From Lates calcarifer (taxonomy: Eukaryota; Chordata; Actinopteri; Centropomidae), in NCBI RefSeq assembly GCF_001640805.2, contig NC_066838.1, positions 15,552,763 through 15,616,762 on the forward strand: a stretch of 64,000 nt of DNA, given 5' to 3'. Position numbers and translations under genes: made by a program. Shown one piece after another: positions 1 to 10,570 of the stretch; position 1 is the first letter of the stretch; the number at the start of each line of letters is the position of its first letter. Below the pieces are notes generated by a model. It was not told the origin of the DNA. It was given only the letters and a program-made list of their open reading frames with translations, and made no database searches.

Positions 1-164
1 AATGCAACATCATGCCTCGAGATTTTAATAGGTTTTTTTTAATAGGTCAGACAATATTTTTTAGTAGGATAAATTCATTTTTGATTTGGGTCTTTTTAAG
101 GGATTTGTTGATGCTATTAAAAAGTCACAATTTGAGCCTTATCCTTTAAGGAAATGTGGAATTA

Positions 165-1135
165 TTTGGACTTTGAAAATCACATCAGCAACATAAGTAG
201 GGCATCTTTTATCACTTGAAAAATATATCAGAAAGTTAGAGGGTTTATATCTCAAGCTGTTTCTGAGAAACTGGTTCATGAAGTCATCTTCAACTTTTGA
301 CTATTGTAATGCTCCCTTTGCTGAAATATCAAGACTCCAGCTCAGACAAAACACAGCACCCCGTGCCTTTTGCTCATCACTTCACCAGCTCGCAGCACAA
401 TACAGAATCAGCTGTAAAATTCTACTAATAGTGTATAAAGCACTAAATTATTTCGCTCCCCTGTACTTTTCTGAACTGCTGCTCTTTAGCAGTCCAATCA
501 GAGCTCTCAGGTAATCAGGTTGTGGTTTTCTGTCTGTGCCTGGAATAAGATCCAAATCTGGTGAGGGTGCTTTCAGTTATTTTGGTCCTGTTCTTGGAAC
601 AAACTGCGTGATGATCTGAGATATATCACAACTGTGGCAGTAAAACTAAAAAATCAGTTACTTTTTGTTTCTTTCTTTTCTTTCTCATGCTACATATGTT
701 ACTTGATGCTGTACGCATTTTAAAAGGGCCATTTATAAGTTTTCTGTGCTGGTTTCTTGCCAGGAGCTGCTGGTGGTGAGGGACACTGGCCAAGAGCTCC
801 ATTGTTGTGTTTACAATATAAGAGGTTACAATATTCCCCCTGAGAAATCCTACTTCTTCAGAGCTGACAGGATGTTAAAGTGAGTTGATATCGGAAAGTA
901 ACGAGACAGGCTAGCCTGGCAGGGGCTAGCTGGTAAGCATACTAACTTCAATAGTGGAAAATGAGTGACAGAAGTAGAAGCAAAACATAATTATTATGAA
1001 TAAAAGAATGAAGTTTGACTCTGAACGCACAATGTTCCTTCTAGACTGGTAAACAGCTGTTAATGCTAACATTGCACATAGGGCCTTTAATGCAAAGCAC
1101 GCTGACTTTATCTGAAAAAAGTGTTATGTAAATAA
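165..1135 (+). mobile_element. Decayed L2-like LINE, reverse transcriptase C-terminal part and 3' end
   Basis: Broken-frame translation around 180-640 gives pieces typical of the end of L2-clade LINE ORF2: HISNISRASF, DYCNAPFA, then SRLQLRQNTAPRAF, then QYRISCKILLIVYKALNYFAP and SPIRALR, and later a frameshifted WNKLRDDLR-like piece. In intact L2 elements these read roughly as HI.NI.R, DYCNAL, LQLVQNAAAR, RI.FKILLLVYKALN..AP, PSR.LRS and LWN.LP..LR. At least three frameshifts or stops separate them, so the copy is dead. The words AAAAGTGTTATGTAAATAAA near 1117-1137 resemble the usual L2 3' end. The 770-1080 stretch does not fit an L2 tail and is probably a later insertion. Clade is inferred from remembered motifs. 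Confidence 0.75.
770..1085. repeat. Probable repeat insertion inside the LINE remnant
   Basis: This stretch lies between the reverse-transcriptase remnant and the LINE-type 3' end and has no L2 character. It includes GAGGGACACTGG, a CCCCCTGAGAAATCCTACTT stretch and a GCTAGC-rich segment (CAGGCTAGCC and GGGGCTAGCTGG near 910-932). The text looks like interspersed fish repeat sequence, but I cannot name a family or fix the edges, and I saw no target-site duplication. Confidence 0.35.
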
Positions 1136-2647
1136 AATTTCCTTATCTTTAATGAAGAGTCAGGAGAGCAGTAAGAAAACAGTTATGCCATCTATTTTAA
1201 TTTCAGACCTCTCATGGTCATTTCTCTCAAAGCAGCAGTGTGGGTGACATCTTTACAGAACCCAACACAATTAAGGTGACACTTTTATCCCAATTTGTTA
1301 TCTGCAGTGCCATTACAAATAATCACAAAGATGTCCGCGGTGTGGCTGGGTTGTCTGTGCAGACAGCCATCACCAGTGTCGGACCACTCCTTCCTTCACC
1401 CTCCTCCCCATTTAAAGCGCTATTGAATCCTATAAAAGACAGCATCTATTTATGTGTCTGTCTCTCACCCTGCTACAATATGCCTCTCTCCCTCTCTCCC
1501 TGTTGCTGCGTGTGACTGTGTGTGTCTGTATCTCCCCTGCAGCTGGTGTGTATGAGTGAGTCTGGGGCTTATTGGGATGTATAGGATGACACAGCTGTTA
1601 TCATACTAAAGCCCCCCAACTGTGTCAGCCATTCTGACATTGATCCTAGTTTGGGATTTTCAGAAATGCACCTCAAATATGAAATACACACAGAACACAG
1701 GCACACACATACACACACATGGGCTATGGTTTCATCATTTAATGGGGACAAAAATCTGTGCCTGAGTGTGTGTGTGTGTGTATCAGTGATGTGTGTCACA
1801 CTCATCTTACTTTGCCCTCAGAGTTAGACTCTCTAATCCCCAAAGGAGGGAACAGAAAGGTTCTATAACGTGCATTACTTGGATTTGGGCTCTGTCGCTT
1901 GTGCAAACCCGACATGGATTTACTGTTGGAAAATCTAGTAATTCTCATTTCTCTCTTCTTTAACCTCACAACCAGAGAGCAGCAAACACAACGGATTAGA
2001 GACGGTCCAACCCAACCAGGCTTACCTTGTTAGCTTCTGATGTTAGAGTCAATTACATCTGTCAGAGTGCATGAGAGGAGTTGAACAGTGGTAAAGGTTC
2101 AGCTAAAGCCTGGATACCTAAGTCCTGTATCAAAGCTGACACGACTCAAGTAGTACTTCACCCACCTCAATTGTTCAAATGTATCATGGACTGTAGCAAC
2201 TGTTTGATCTTATTTATGTAGTGTTTGTATGTTTTTATTTGCATAGCTATCATTCCTACTGGTAATAGTGTATTCACGTTGCAGTAACTGGTAAGAACTC
2301 TAGCAGCTTTCCTGTGCCATGAGGTATAATTATTGCCAGTTCGAACATGCTGTCAACCTTGAATCCAAAATAAGGGGGTTAGATCAGGGCTCCATATTTG
2401 AGGCCTGTTTTTTTTTTTTTTAAGCCTACACTTGTTTATATTTTTAACAAATTGCACCATCACAAATATGCTGAATTGGGTACTGACAGTTCCTGTTTGC
2501 AACAAGCTCATGCATACACAGACAACAATCCCCAGATTACTGTCATACTCAGGAAATCTCTCAATGTGACGAGTCTCAAGTAAGTTGTGTAGTCAATGAG
2601 AGTCTTGTTTCTGTGGTTTCTGAGTGGATTTATGAACATAGATAGTG
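1136..2647. other. Non-coding stretch with simple repeats
   Basis: No supported gene. It holds a pyrimidine-rich CTCTCCC patch near 1480-1502, an interrupted CA tract at 1686-1720 and a TG tract at 1765-1782 that could pair with it, and a T-run near 2408-2421. Short frames here pass through the simple repeats. Confidence 0.8.
1686..1782. repeat. Interrupted (CA)n and (TG)n facing each other
   Basis: A CA-rich tract (about 1686-1720) and a TG tract (1765-1782) sit about 45 bases apart on the same strand. They are complementary and could fold as a hairpin in single-stranded DNA or RNA. Confidence 0.85.
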
Positions 2648-3163
2648 TAGGGCTGTCAACATTAACGCTCGCGATTAACCGCGTTTTTTTTTTTTAATTA
2701 AACGCAAATTAACCATATTACTACGTTTGAACCTACGGTTTGAACACAACTTCCTCCCATAGTTCCAGCGCGCGTGTTTACCGCTCGTGGTTTAAGGTGA
2801 AAGCCGAGGTTAACGCAGTTGCCGTGATGAGTAAACACCCACAGGTGTGCTCAACGGTAATTTCCGTTTTAAAAAGCTTCTACGTGGACGTTTGGTGTTG
2901 TGTGTACACTGTGTAGTGATGAACTGTCTTTCCGCCGAAGCGCAACGAGTCTGAAGTCCCGTCTTCGAGAAGAGCACGTCCTCGCTGATGTTAGCAAAGA
3001 TGCTAACACCGAGACCCAGGAGAGTTCAGCCAGGGCAGGTCTGTAAACAAAACAACAACTAAGCTAACTAATGCAATCGCGAAATGGATCGCCACAGACT
3101 AATTAATTACAGCCTATTATTGTGATGTATGAAGTTAAACATTTTAATCAATTGACAGCTCTA
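2648..3163. mobile_element. hAT-type MITE with terminal inverted repeats
   Basis: The element opens with TAGGGCTGTCAA (2648-2659) and closes with TTGACAGCTCTA (3152-3163). These match as inverted repeats at 11 of 12 positions. The flanking 8-mers AGATAGTG (2640-2647) and AAATAATG (3164-3171) agree at 6 of 8, the size expected for a hAT target-site duplication that has drifted. The roughly 516-bp body has no transposase frame, so it is non-autonomous. The start followed by a TTAACGC..CGCGATTAA-like region recalls common fish hAT MITEs. The interior has about 30 CpGs, far more than the surrounding DNA, and a T12 run near 2686. Confidence 0.8.
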
Positions 3164-4530
3164 AAATAATGATACCCTTGGAAAGTATAAGCCACTCTAA
3201 AGCTATGTAGAGCATATGTAAAGATTTGAGTTATGACTCTTGAGAGGAAATACAAATTTTGTTGCAAACTGTGGCAATCCAGCAAGTTTTAGACTACCTT
3301 AACTGCTGCAGTGAGTTATGTGTCATATCTAACTCCAGTGTCTCTGTATCAGTATCCTTGCCACCTGTCTCCCCTGTGTGGAGGCACGTCTCTCACTTTG
3401 AAAACCTCTGGCTCAAATAATCTGGCTAAACTGACGGCTTGTTTGCAACCCGTCTGATGTTCATCTCTTCTTATGTGTTGCTCCGACTAACTTGCTAAGT
3501 TGCAACAATTTTTGCGGGCTCCCAGGTCTCAGCAATTACTTTTGTGAGTACACTGTTGTCATAACTAAAACTACAGCCCAAGTTGTAATAAACAGAAATT
3601 ATCATCCCTGAGAAATATGCCTGTTGAGCCATTTTGTACTCCATTCTCAGCAAATTCTTATTGTCAGCATGGGGGGAAAAAGTGCATTATGGGAAATATG
3701 TACACATCAAAGCTTTATGACAAATGCCCAGAGGAAGTGGGGATTAATCATACTCCAGCCTAGCCTGTCAGTGTGGTGGCGGACTCACTCTGCTCATGGA
3801 TCACGCAGCCTCCCATGCTGACCCACCATCCATCATCACCATTGCCACATTGTAGGAACACATGTGCGGCACACAACCACCCATGTAAACAGTGGTGCGA
3901 GTACATTAAGATTTGATCAATGTGCATTTTGAATTGTTGCACTGACACATTTGTAATGGTTGGAGTTACAGTAAAAATGTGCAGATTGTTACATAACATT
4001 TTAACAGTGTGCTTCATATCCATTATTTCTAGTAGATGACATCAATGGGCCACCATCTCATTCTTAATACAAGGCCAGTATCTGCCTGATACACACAGGT
4101 GACTGTGTGTTTGTGTGTTTACCCTGTACTGCTGTATTTTTTCTGTTTGGACAGGTAGTCCTTGATACAGGAATGTTAGCTGAGTCTTGTTTGTGCGTGT
4201 GTGTAGCAGTGTGCTTTTATTTTCCTTTGCAATTGTTCCTTGCTGCTGAACACAGCACACTACACTATGGCAATTGCTGATGTGTGTGTATATGTGTCAG
4301 ATATAAGGCCATGTTGCTGACTTATTTATGCCTCTCTGACACTGCTCTGTGGCCTGTTAGAACACCCCAAGGTGTGAGAGAACACACACATAAATAATTG
4401 AAGGTTGCAACACAAGATGAGCACACATAAAATGACAGTATAAAAAAGCAAACAACTGGCCAAGTCATAGGAACAAAATAAGCAGCTTATTCATAGCAAA
4501 CAGATTTATGTTATGAGGTCTAATGCAGTC
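3164..4530. other. Non-coding stretch, nothing recognised
   Basis: Unremarkable AT-rich sequence with scattered TG words (for example GTGTGTTTGTGTGTTTAC near 4103-4120). No splice-bounded or long reading frame, no repeat family that I recognise. Confidence 0.7.
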
Positions 4531-4712
4531 ATTCCACAGTTTGGGAAATGCACTTATTCACTTGTCAAGATGAGAAGATTGATACTGATCACATATCTGT
4601 CTGCTATGTATAAGGCAACAGTCAACAATGTCTTAGCTTAGCTTAGTTTAGCTTAGCTTATCATAAAGACTGGAAACAGAGGGAACATTTAGCATGATTC
4701 TCTCCAAAAGAA
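4531..4712 (+). repeat. Fish interspersed repeat, 'AGCTTAGCTTAGC' family, copy 1
   Basis: The sequence TTTGGGAAATGCACTTATTC followed by GATGAGAAGATTGATACTG, then a run of AGCTTAGCTTAG words (about 4631-4662) and ATAAAGACTGGAAACAGAGG follows the order of a repeat I know from percomorph genomes (forward order: GGGAAAT.CGCTTATT, GATGAGAAGATTGATACCA, TTAGCTTAGCATAAAGACTGG). A reverse-orientation relative lies at 56813-56985. The family probably reflects a non-autonomous element; class not determined. Confidence 0.7.
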
Positions 4713-7700
4713 ACAGAAGAAGCTCTAGCAGTTCGGCACACAACAAGCCCTAATACCACAACCTGAAGATTTTATCCTTTGTTTTTTGTATGGATTAAAT
4801 AAAATGGGAAGTAATGTGACATTAATTGGCATCAGCGGTTTCCTGCAAGCATTCACTGCTGTGCCACTATTAACAGTCATATTCATACGGGTACTTAGTG
4901 CAGCTATTACAACCTGACATTTTTTAACTCTGCTGATATGCTGATGTAGGCTGTGGTCAGGTGATAAGACCAAACATATTATCACAGTATTTGTTAATCC
5001 AATGATCGACATTGATAATTAATGATAAATACATTTAATATCATTAATGAGGATAAAGGCATTTATCGTGTTTGTTAGACCTCAAGGATACACACAGTGT
5101 GTTTTGGTAAATAACACTGAATGTAAGGGTCAGAGGGGGACCTTTTAAGTTGAAGTTCAAGTGGTGTTAAGGGGTATACTGCACATACTATTGCACATAT
5201 TGCACAAACAGTATTTACTTTATGTGCCTATAATGAAAAATATATATCTCAGAAAAATATGACTGAAGATGCAGACAGGATTGCCGCTGCTTCTGGGGTT
5301 TGAACTAATGTTGCTACAAGAGACTTGTTTGCAAAGTTGGATGCTAGTGCTTTGGCTTACACTTGGTGAGTTGGTACCTTTCCAAAAAAAGGTGGAGGTT
5401 TCCCGTCTTTGTCTGCAACAGGTTGCCTGTGTATCATGTAATGGATATCACTTAATCTCTCTTTGCCCAGCTTTAGAAATCTGCACCATTTTCAAATTAC
5501 TGGTGTTGTGTTTCCTTGTGTTTCTTGTCTTCTGTGTCTTCTTGTGTTTCACAGTGCATGTGTGTATGTATTTTTTTCCCCTTGTTTCAGCCATACAGGT
5601 GCCATCTGCATAACCTTGCTGCTATAGCCTATTGTGCTGATTATGCAGTTTAGGGTTGAACCAAATGCATAACTGATCAGTTTATCATCGCTATTGTGGG
5701 AATCTTTTTATTCCTGAGCCCTACACTCACGCCAGCACTGTTTGTTGCCGACTCCCTCTATCACTTCAAACTCTTCATGAAGATCAACATATTTTTTTGT
5801 CATTTAAATTTTCAAGGGATTAATTGTTGCAGCAGAATCCTCGTTGGTGCTCAGATTTGATGATTTGATGGCTCAGAGAGCAAAGCAGAGCCGCTGCCAC
5901 ATCTGACTCATTTGCTTTAAATGATCGATTTCTTGACTTAAGTGTCTCAGTCTAAACTGTGTATTGGCGGATGTGTGTGCAGCCACCCATATCTCCATCT
6001 CTCTGTGTGCATGTGTCTGTGTGCACAAGCGTCTGTGTGTGTTATGTCTACATGAGTGAGGGGAGAAATTTGTTCACGAGCACAATCCCAGACTGATGAA
6101 CGTCTCTGCCAGAGCGACAGTATTGTGGGTTTCACAGAGCAGTTCCTTTGTAAATTTTAAGTGCCCTTCCGCAGAGTTTACTCTTTGCTGTAAAAGCTGT
6201 TGACTTACCTTAAAGTAGGAGCTCCTTTCATTGAGAAAGTGTGAAATAACTTTTGGATTTTGGAAAGTCTTTCTAATAGAGCTGTCACATATTTCTGTCA
6301 GCTGTTATCTGAGGAGAAAAGTATGATTTTCTGTTGGAAATAAGTCTCTGCTATGGTGTCTCATTCTGACATTTGCAACTTTCTGTGTCTCTCATTTTGA
6401 CAGTAAATCAGTCAGTCAGCTGGTTTCCTTCTTGTTGTCATTCCCGCAAAGATTTGGGCGCATTGGTTTTATTGTCATTGTTCAGATTCTATCATATATT
6501 TTAGTGTGGCGGAATCAGACAAAAGTAAATTATATTTAATATTACAGTGAGCAAGCTTAAATAGACTCTCATGAGTTTTCGCTCAGCATACCCACAGAAA
6601 AAAAGCCATTATTTTGCTTTAACTCCTTTCACAGAGTGTTTCAAAAGCAAAGAGAAGATATTCAATGAAGGAGTAACACCCATGAGAGGAAGGGAAGGAT
6701 CTTTGTAATTTTATAAATCACAGAACAAATGTATTTTTCTCTGATTTTATTTTTTCCAAACAAATGTTTTTAAATGTTTTACTTGTTCTCATGTGTGAGC
6801 TGTTTTGTTTTGTTTTTTAATGTGCCTATTCAAGAAAATATGTTTTCTTGGCAGCTATTTATGCAGTCCAGCCGCGTTCCTCTCCTGTTTCTCTCTGCTC
6901 ATTTCTATTGCATCACTCTAGAGCTGTCACTGCAGGCACACACAGCCCTGCATGTAACATACGGTGAGATGATTACTAATTACTGTGCCTCCTGCCAAGA
7001 AAACCTCTCTATTACTCATACAAACACACAAAAGCGCGCACATACTCATGGGCGTGTCACTCGGTGCACTTCAATGTGTGTGACTCCTAAGTCTCTGCAG
7101 GAGGCTGGTGAGAGGTTTTGCTAAGTTTAATCTCAATATACAGTGTTGCAACAGACAGGTCCATCTTGGTTGTCAATAAAGAAGAACAAAGGATAAAAGC
7201 TGTCTTCTCTATAAAGACATCAGTCTCTCGCAGCCCTGGGGAGAGTCTTTGCTCCCCGTGACTAGAATAAATGATATGCAGATATAATCAGCGAATGACC
7301 CACAGCTATGTTATTGCAATTATCTCCTTCCTGATTTTTACCAACAGTAACACTTCATATGTAAACGGGACCACGTGTTGGATGGTGAAATTTTTTTTTA
7401 CTCTCAAATTCATAACTAGATTTAAAAATGGTAATGTGACAGGAAAGTTTAGGTAAGCAAGAGAGAGAGGAGAGGAAACTACGGGAAATGAGAGGACAAG
7501 GGATGATATGAAAAAAAGTGGAACGAAGAGAGGAAGATCTGTGTATGTTTTTAGGAGATAAAAATCTATCCTTCAGTATAAGATAGCTGTCCATCGAGGG
7601 AATGAAAAGAACTTTCTACAAGTGCGTCCATCTACTGCACAGGGATGTGTTTTTTGCACCATTTTTGCCACCATGAGCAAAACTATGAGAGGGGAGAATG

Positions 7701-7959
7701 AGGGAAAGATTGTAGATCTCGAAGTATAGATTGCTATTCTGTGTCACTCTCATCTCTCCATGACCAAATCTATTTCCTCAAAGGAGCCTGGAAAAGCTTT
7801 TAGCTGGTGTTCGAAAATGTACAGCACAAAAGACACAGTCATGCTGTGATCGAAGGTCATGCTATAAAGTGTCACGTGGAGAGCCGAGCTTTTGTAAGGT
7901 GCTCTCAACCCACTGCTCCGCCACCGAGGCCTTTCCACCTCCCAGCTCTTTTTACCCTC
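4713..7959. other. Non-coding stretch with weak simple repeats
   Basis: No supported gene. CA/TG-rich patches lie near 5975-6050 and 7020-7035, and a purine-rich patch at 7458-7550. The 114-codon frame at 5269-5613 has a hydrophobic, Cys/Leu/Phe-rich tail encoded by TTGTGTTTC-type low-complexity DNA and looks like chance. The 116-codon frame at 6774-7124 likewise runs into CA-rich sequence. Confidence 0.7.
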
Positions 7960-8000
7960 CCTGTCATATGGCTGTTGTTGTAAAACAGCCACATGACAGG
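7960..8000. repeat. Compact inverted repeat (hairpin), 17-nt arms
   Basis: Arms CCTGTCATATGGCTGTT (7960-7976) and AACAGCCACATGACAGG (7984-8000) are reverse complements at 16 of 17 positions with a 7-nt loop. It could extrude as a cruciform or fold in RNA. It is shorter than a usual animal pre-miRNA, and I recognise no known miRNA in it. Confidence 0.85.
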
Positions 8001-8156
8001 TGTAACATAGTCTATAACTCTTGCTCTGTAACTTCTGAATGATGTATGGCCTACAGGTTAGGTTGTAAATCAAGTTAAATGATATGTGGACCTAGTCTGT
8101 GTGCTTCAAGTGGTTTTAGGTGATAAAAAATGAAAACTAGGAATCTGTAAGACGTG

Positions 8157-8180
8157 TTTTTTTTTTTTTTTTTAAAAAAA
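8157..8180. repeat. T17-A7 homopolymer junction
   Basis: A run of T (8157-8173) directly followed by A (8174-8180). No adjoining retroelement body could be recognised, so it is listed only as low-complexity sequence. Confidence 0.85.
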
Positions 8181-8403
8181 GCATGTGTTTCTGAATACAA
8201 TGGGTAAAGTAGAACCCATTAAATAAAATGTTTGACTATTCTTTTAGATTGCTTAAAATCTTAAATACTTTTCCCCCAAAGACCAGTTTCCACAGACCAT
8301 AAAGGCATAAAAAGAATTGACAAAGAAATACTACTAAAATTTGTTTTCAAATGACCAACCAATATTACATTTTCATTAAATGTAAAGAGATTTACTCATA
8401 AAT

Positions 8404-8560
8404 AAGTGTGAATGTGAGCGTGAATGTTTGTATCTATGTGGCCGTCCAGTGACAGACTTGCACGGGGTATACCCCGCCTCTCGCCCAGTGCCAGCTGGGA
8501 TTGGCTCCAGCACCCCCTGTGACCCTCAGGATAAGCAGCAAAGTTAATGGATGAATGGAT
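8404..8560 (+). mobile_element. Fish retroelement-type repeat with GGATGAATGGAT tail
   Basis: The order GTGAATGTGAGCGTGAATG, then GGGGTATACCCCGCCTCTCG, CCAGCTGGGATTGGCTCCAG, GTGACCCTCAGGATAAGC, and a tail AATGGATGAATGGAT matches a highly abundant fish repeat whose consensus I remember as ..GTGTACCCCGCCTCTCGCCC..AGCTGGGATAGGCTCCAGC..GATAAGCGG..ATGGATGG. The short tandem tail is typical of elements mobilised by RTE-like LINEs, so it is probably a SINE or LINE 3' end. Divergence is moderate. No target-site duplication resolved. Confidence 0.75.
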
Positions 8561-10104
8561 TATAGCTAAAAATAAAATAAATATTCATTTTTCTCAAATC
8601 TTATGTTTTGAATTGAATTGGTTGGGTGACCCAACACAGCTGTAGTAGCTAAGGTAACCATACAGTAGAGCAGCAAAATATTATGATTGTAAAGTCTAGC
8701 AAAGGTGGCTGATGACGATGATGATTTGATAAAACAACTGGATAGCAGTGGTAGAGCTTAGTGTTTTCATAGTACCCTTGACAGCCTTTTCAGCAGATTT
8801 CCAGGGAAAACCCTATAGTGCTAAGAAACACCATACAATATACCTATGCATTCATACAGGCTTGAGCACACACAAACACACAGAACCTTTGAGGGGAAAG
8901 GAATAGCTCATGGGAAATCACAGCAGGATGATAGAGGACGTAAAGTCATTCAGACCGATTTAAAGAAAAGCAATCATCCAAGTGTAGACATGTGGACTGA
9001 TCTGTATTGCCCACAGACAGCCCAACTGGCCCGCTCAAGGTCTCATTATTGAAACAGAGCAGAAGAGCAGAGCAGGAAGATCACAACGGATAAGGTGCCG
9101 CTATCTTAGATGCTGGTTTGGTTCAAATGTAGTCGGCAAGGCTCAGTTCAGTGGGGGCCTTCGCTTAATTTCAGGGGAGTTCAATTTGATTTAATTTGTT
9201 AATTCAGTTAAGTTCAGTTGGAATCAATTGAATTCAGCTCAGTTACATTTAGCTTAGTCACCTAAATGTCCTCTAGTCCTTGAATATCTGCATCCCTATC
9301 AGAGTGGAAGAGAAAGAGTGAACCAGAGGTGCACAAAGACATTTTCACAGCAGATGCTTCGACTTGTCGTATCAGGAAAAGCACAGGTGTAGCTAATATT
9401 ATTAACAATGACTCTGTTTCAGCAAGTGTCTCAGTAAGTAAGCCATAAGGTCCCTGGAAATGACTCACTTGAATGAAATGTAGACATCACTTTTCTTCCT
9501 ATACCTTTGCTTTACTTACCTAGTATCTGCTGTGAAAAGGGCCAATTGCCATGTGACGACTGATAGACATCAGTAATGGGACAAGCCACCTTTAGAGGTC
9601 AAGTAATACAATCCAGTGTATTGCCTCGTCCCCATAAATCCATCTTGTTCAAACAAGACAGAATAGTAGAATAGTTGAGCAGAGGTTGAACAAGATAGAT
9701 GGATAGATTCTTTCATACACCACAATCATTCTGTCATGTCACAGTGTATGTCAAAGCACCATGGCATGCGCACATTGACAGCAGGAGGGCTGGTGCCACG
9801 GCAACACACAGCAGAGTGACATGTCATGGTTTGGTGGGTGCTGGACGACACAGAAGGAGTCTGACATGACATCTGTCCTCCTGTTCCTGTCCTCTCTGCT
9901 CATTAGGGGGAAGTTATACAGAGAGGTTGGAGAGAAGAGGAAGGTAGAGGTGGAATTTTAAGGAATCAGGTTGCTGATTTGAAAGGTTTTGTTCTGCTAA
10001 ATGACTGTGTAATTGGTTAATTTTAACCTACACTGAATGTTAAGAAACAGTCTGTTGCTGTCTGTTGTTAATCATGTAGCAGTGTGGCTCAGAAGATGCC
10101 AGCG
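8561..10104. other. Non-coding stretch with a degenerate TTCAGTT-like patch
   Basis: No supported gene. Near 9180-9250 the words TTCAATT, TTCAGTT and GAATTCAG recur in a degenerate low-complexity run. A small palindrome GTTGGGTGACCCAAC lies near 8621-8635. No recognised repeat family otherwise. Confidence 0.65.
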
Positions 10105-10570
10105 TTGGTCTGTCCACCGCAATGGCCCTTACTGAAATATCTTAGCAACTATCAGATGGATTGCCATGAAATTTTGTACAGACACTGATGGTTCCCACAC
10201 AATATACCCTGATGACTTTGGTGAACCCCTGAGTTTTCCTCTAGCACCGCCATGAGTTTGACATTTTTGGCAAAGTGAGTGAAAAATCACCACAACTACT
10301 GGATAGATCGCCAGATTGCAGCAAATACCTGCAAAACTAATTACATTCCCATCATCCTCTGGTGTACTTGTGCTGATTAGAAAATGTTAGCATGCTAACA
10401 CACTAAACTAAGTTGTTGAGCATGGTAAACATTATTTATTTTATGCAAAACACTGGGATGTTAACATTGTCATGTTGAGCATGTTAGCATGGTGACAGCG
10501 TTTAGCTTGAAGCGCCACTGTGCCAAAGTACAGCATCACAGAAGCTGCTACCATGGCTCTGAGATTAATA
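10105..10570 (+). repeat. Fish 'GCATGCTAAC' interspersed repeat, copy 1
   Basis: Starts near GGTCTGTCCACC, runs through ATGGATTGCCATGAAATTTT, TGACTTTGGTGAACCCCTGA, CCTCTAGCACCGCCATGAG, ATACCTGCAAAACTAAT and the words GTTAGCATGCTAACAC, GTTAGCATGGTGAC and GCCACTGTGCCAAAGTAC. That is the order of a very common percomorph repeat with no coding sequence. It is the longest of four copies in this window and in forward orientation. The class is uncertain; a non-autonomous DNA element is likely. Confidence 0.75.
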
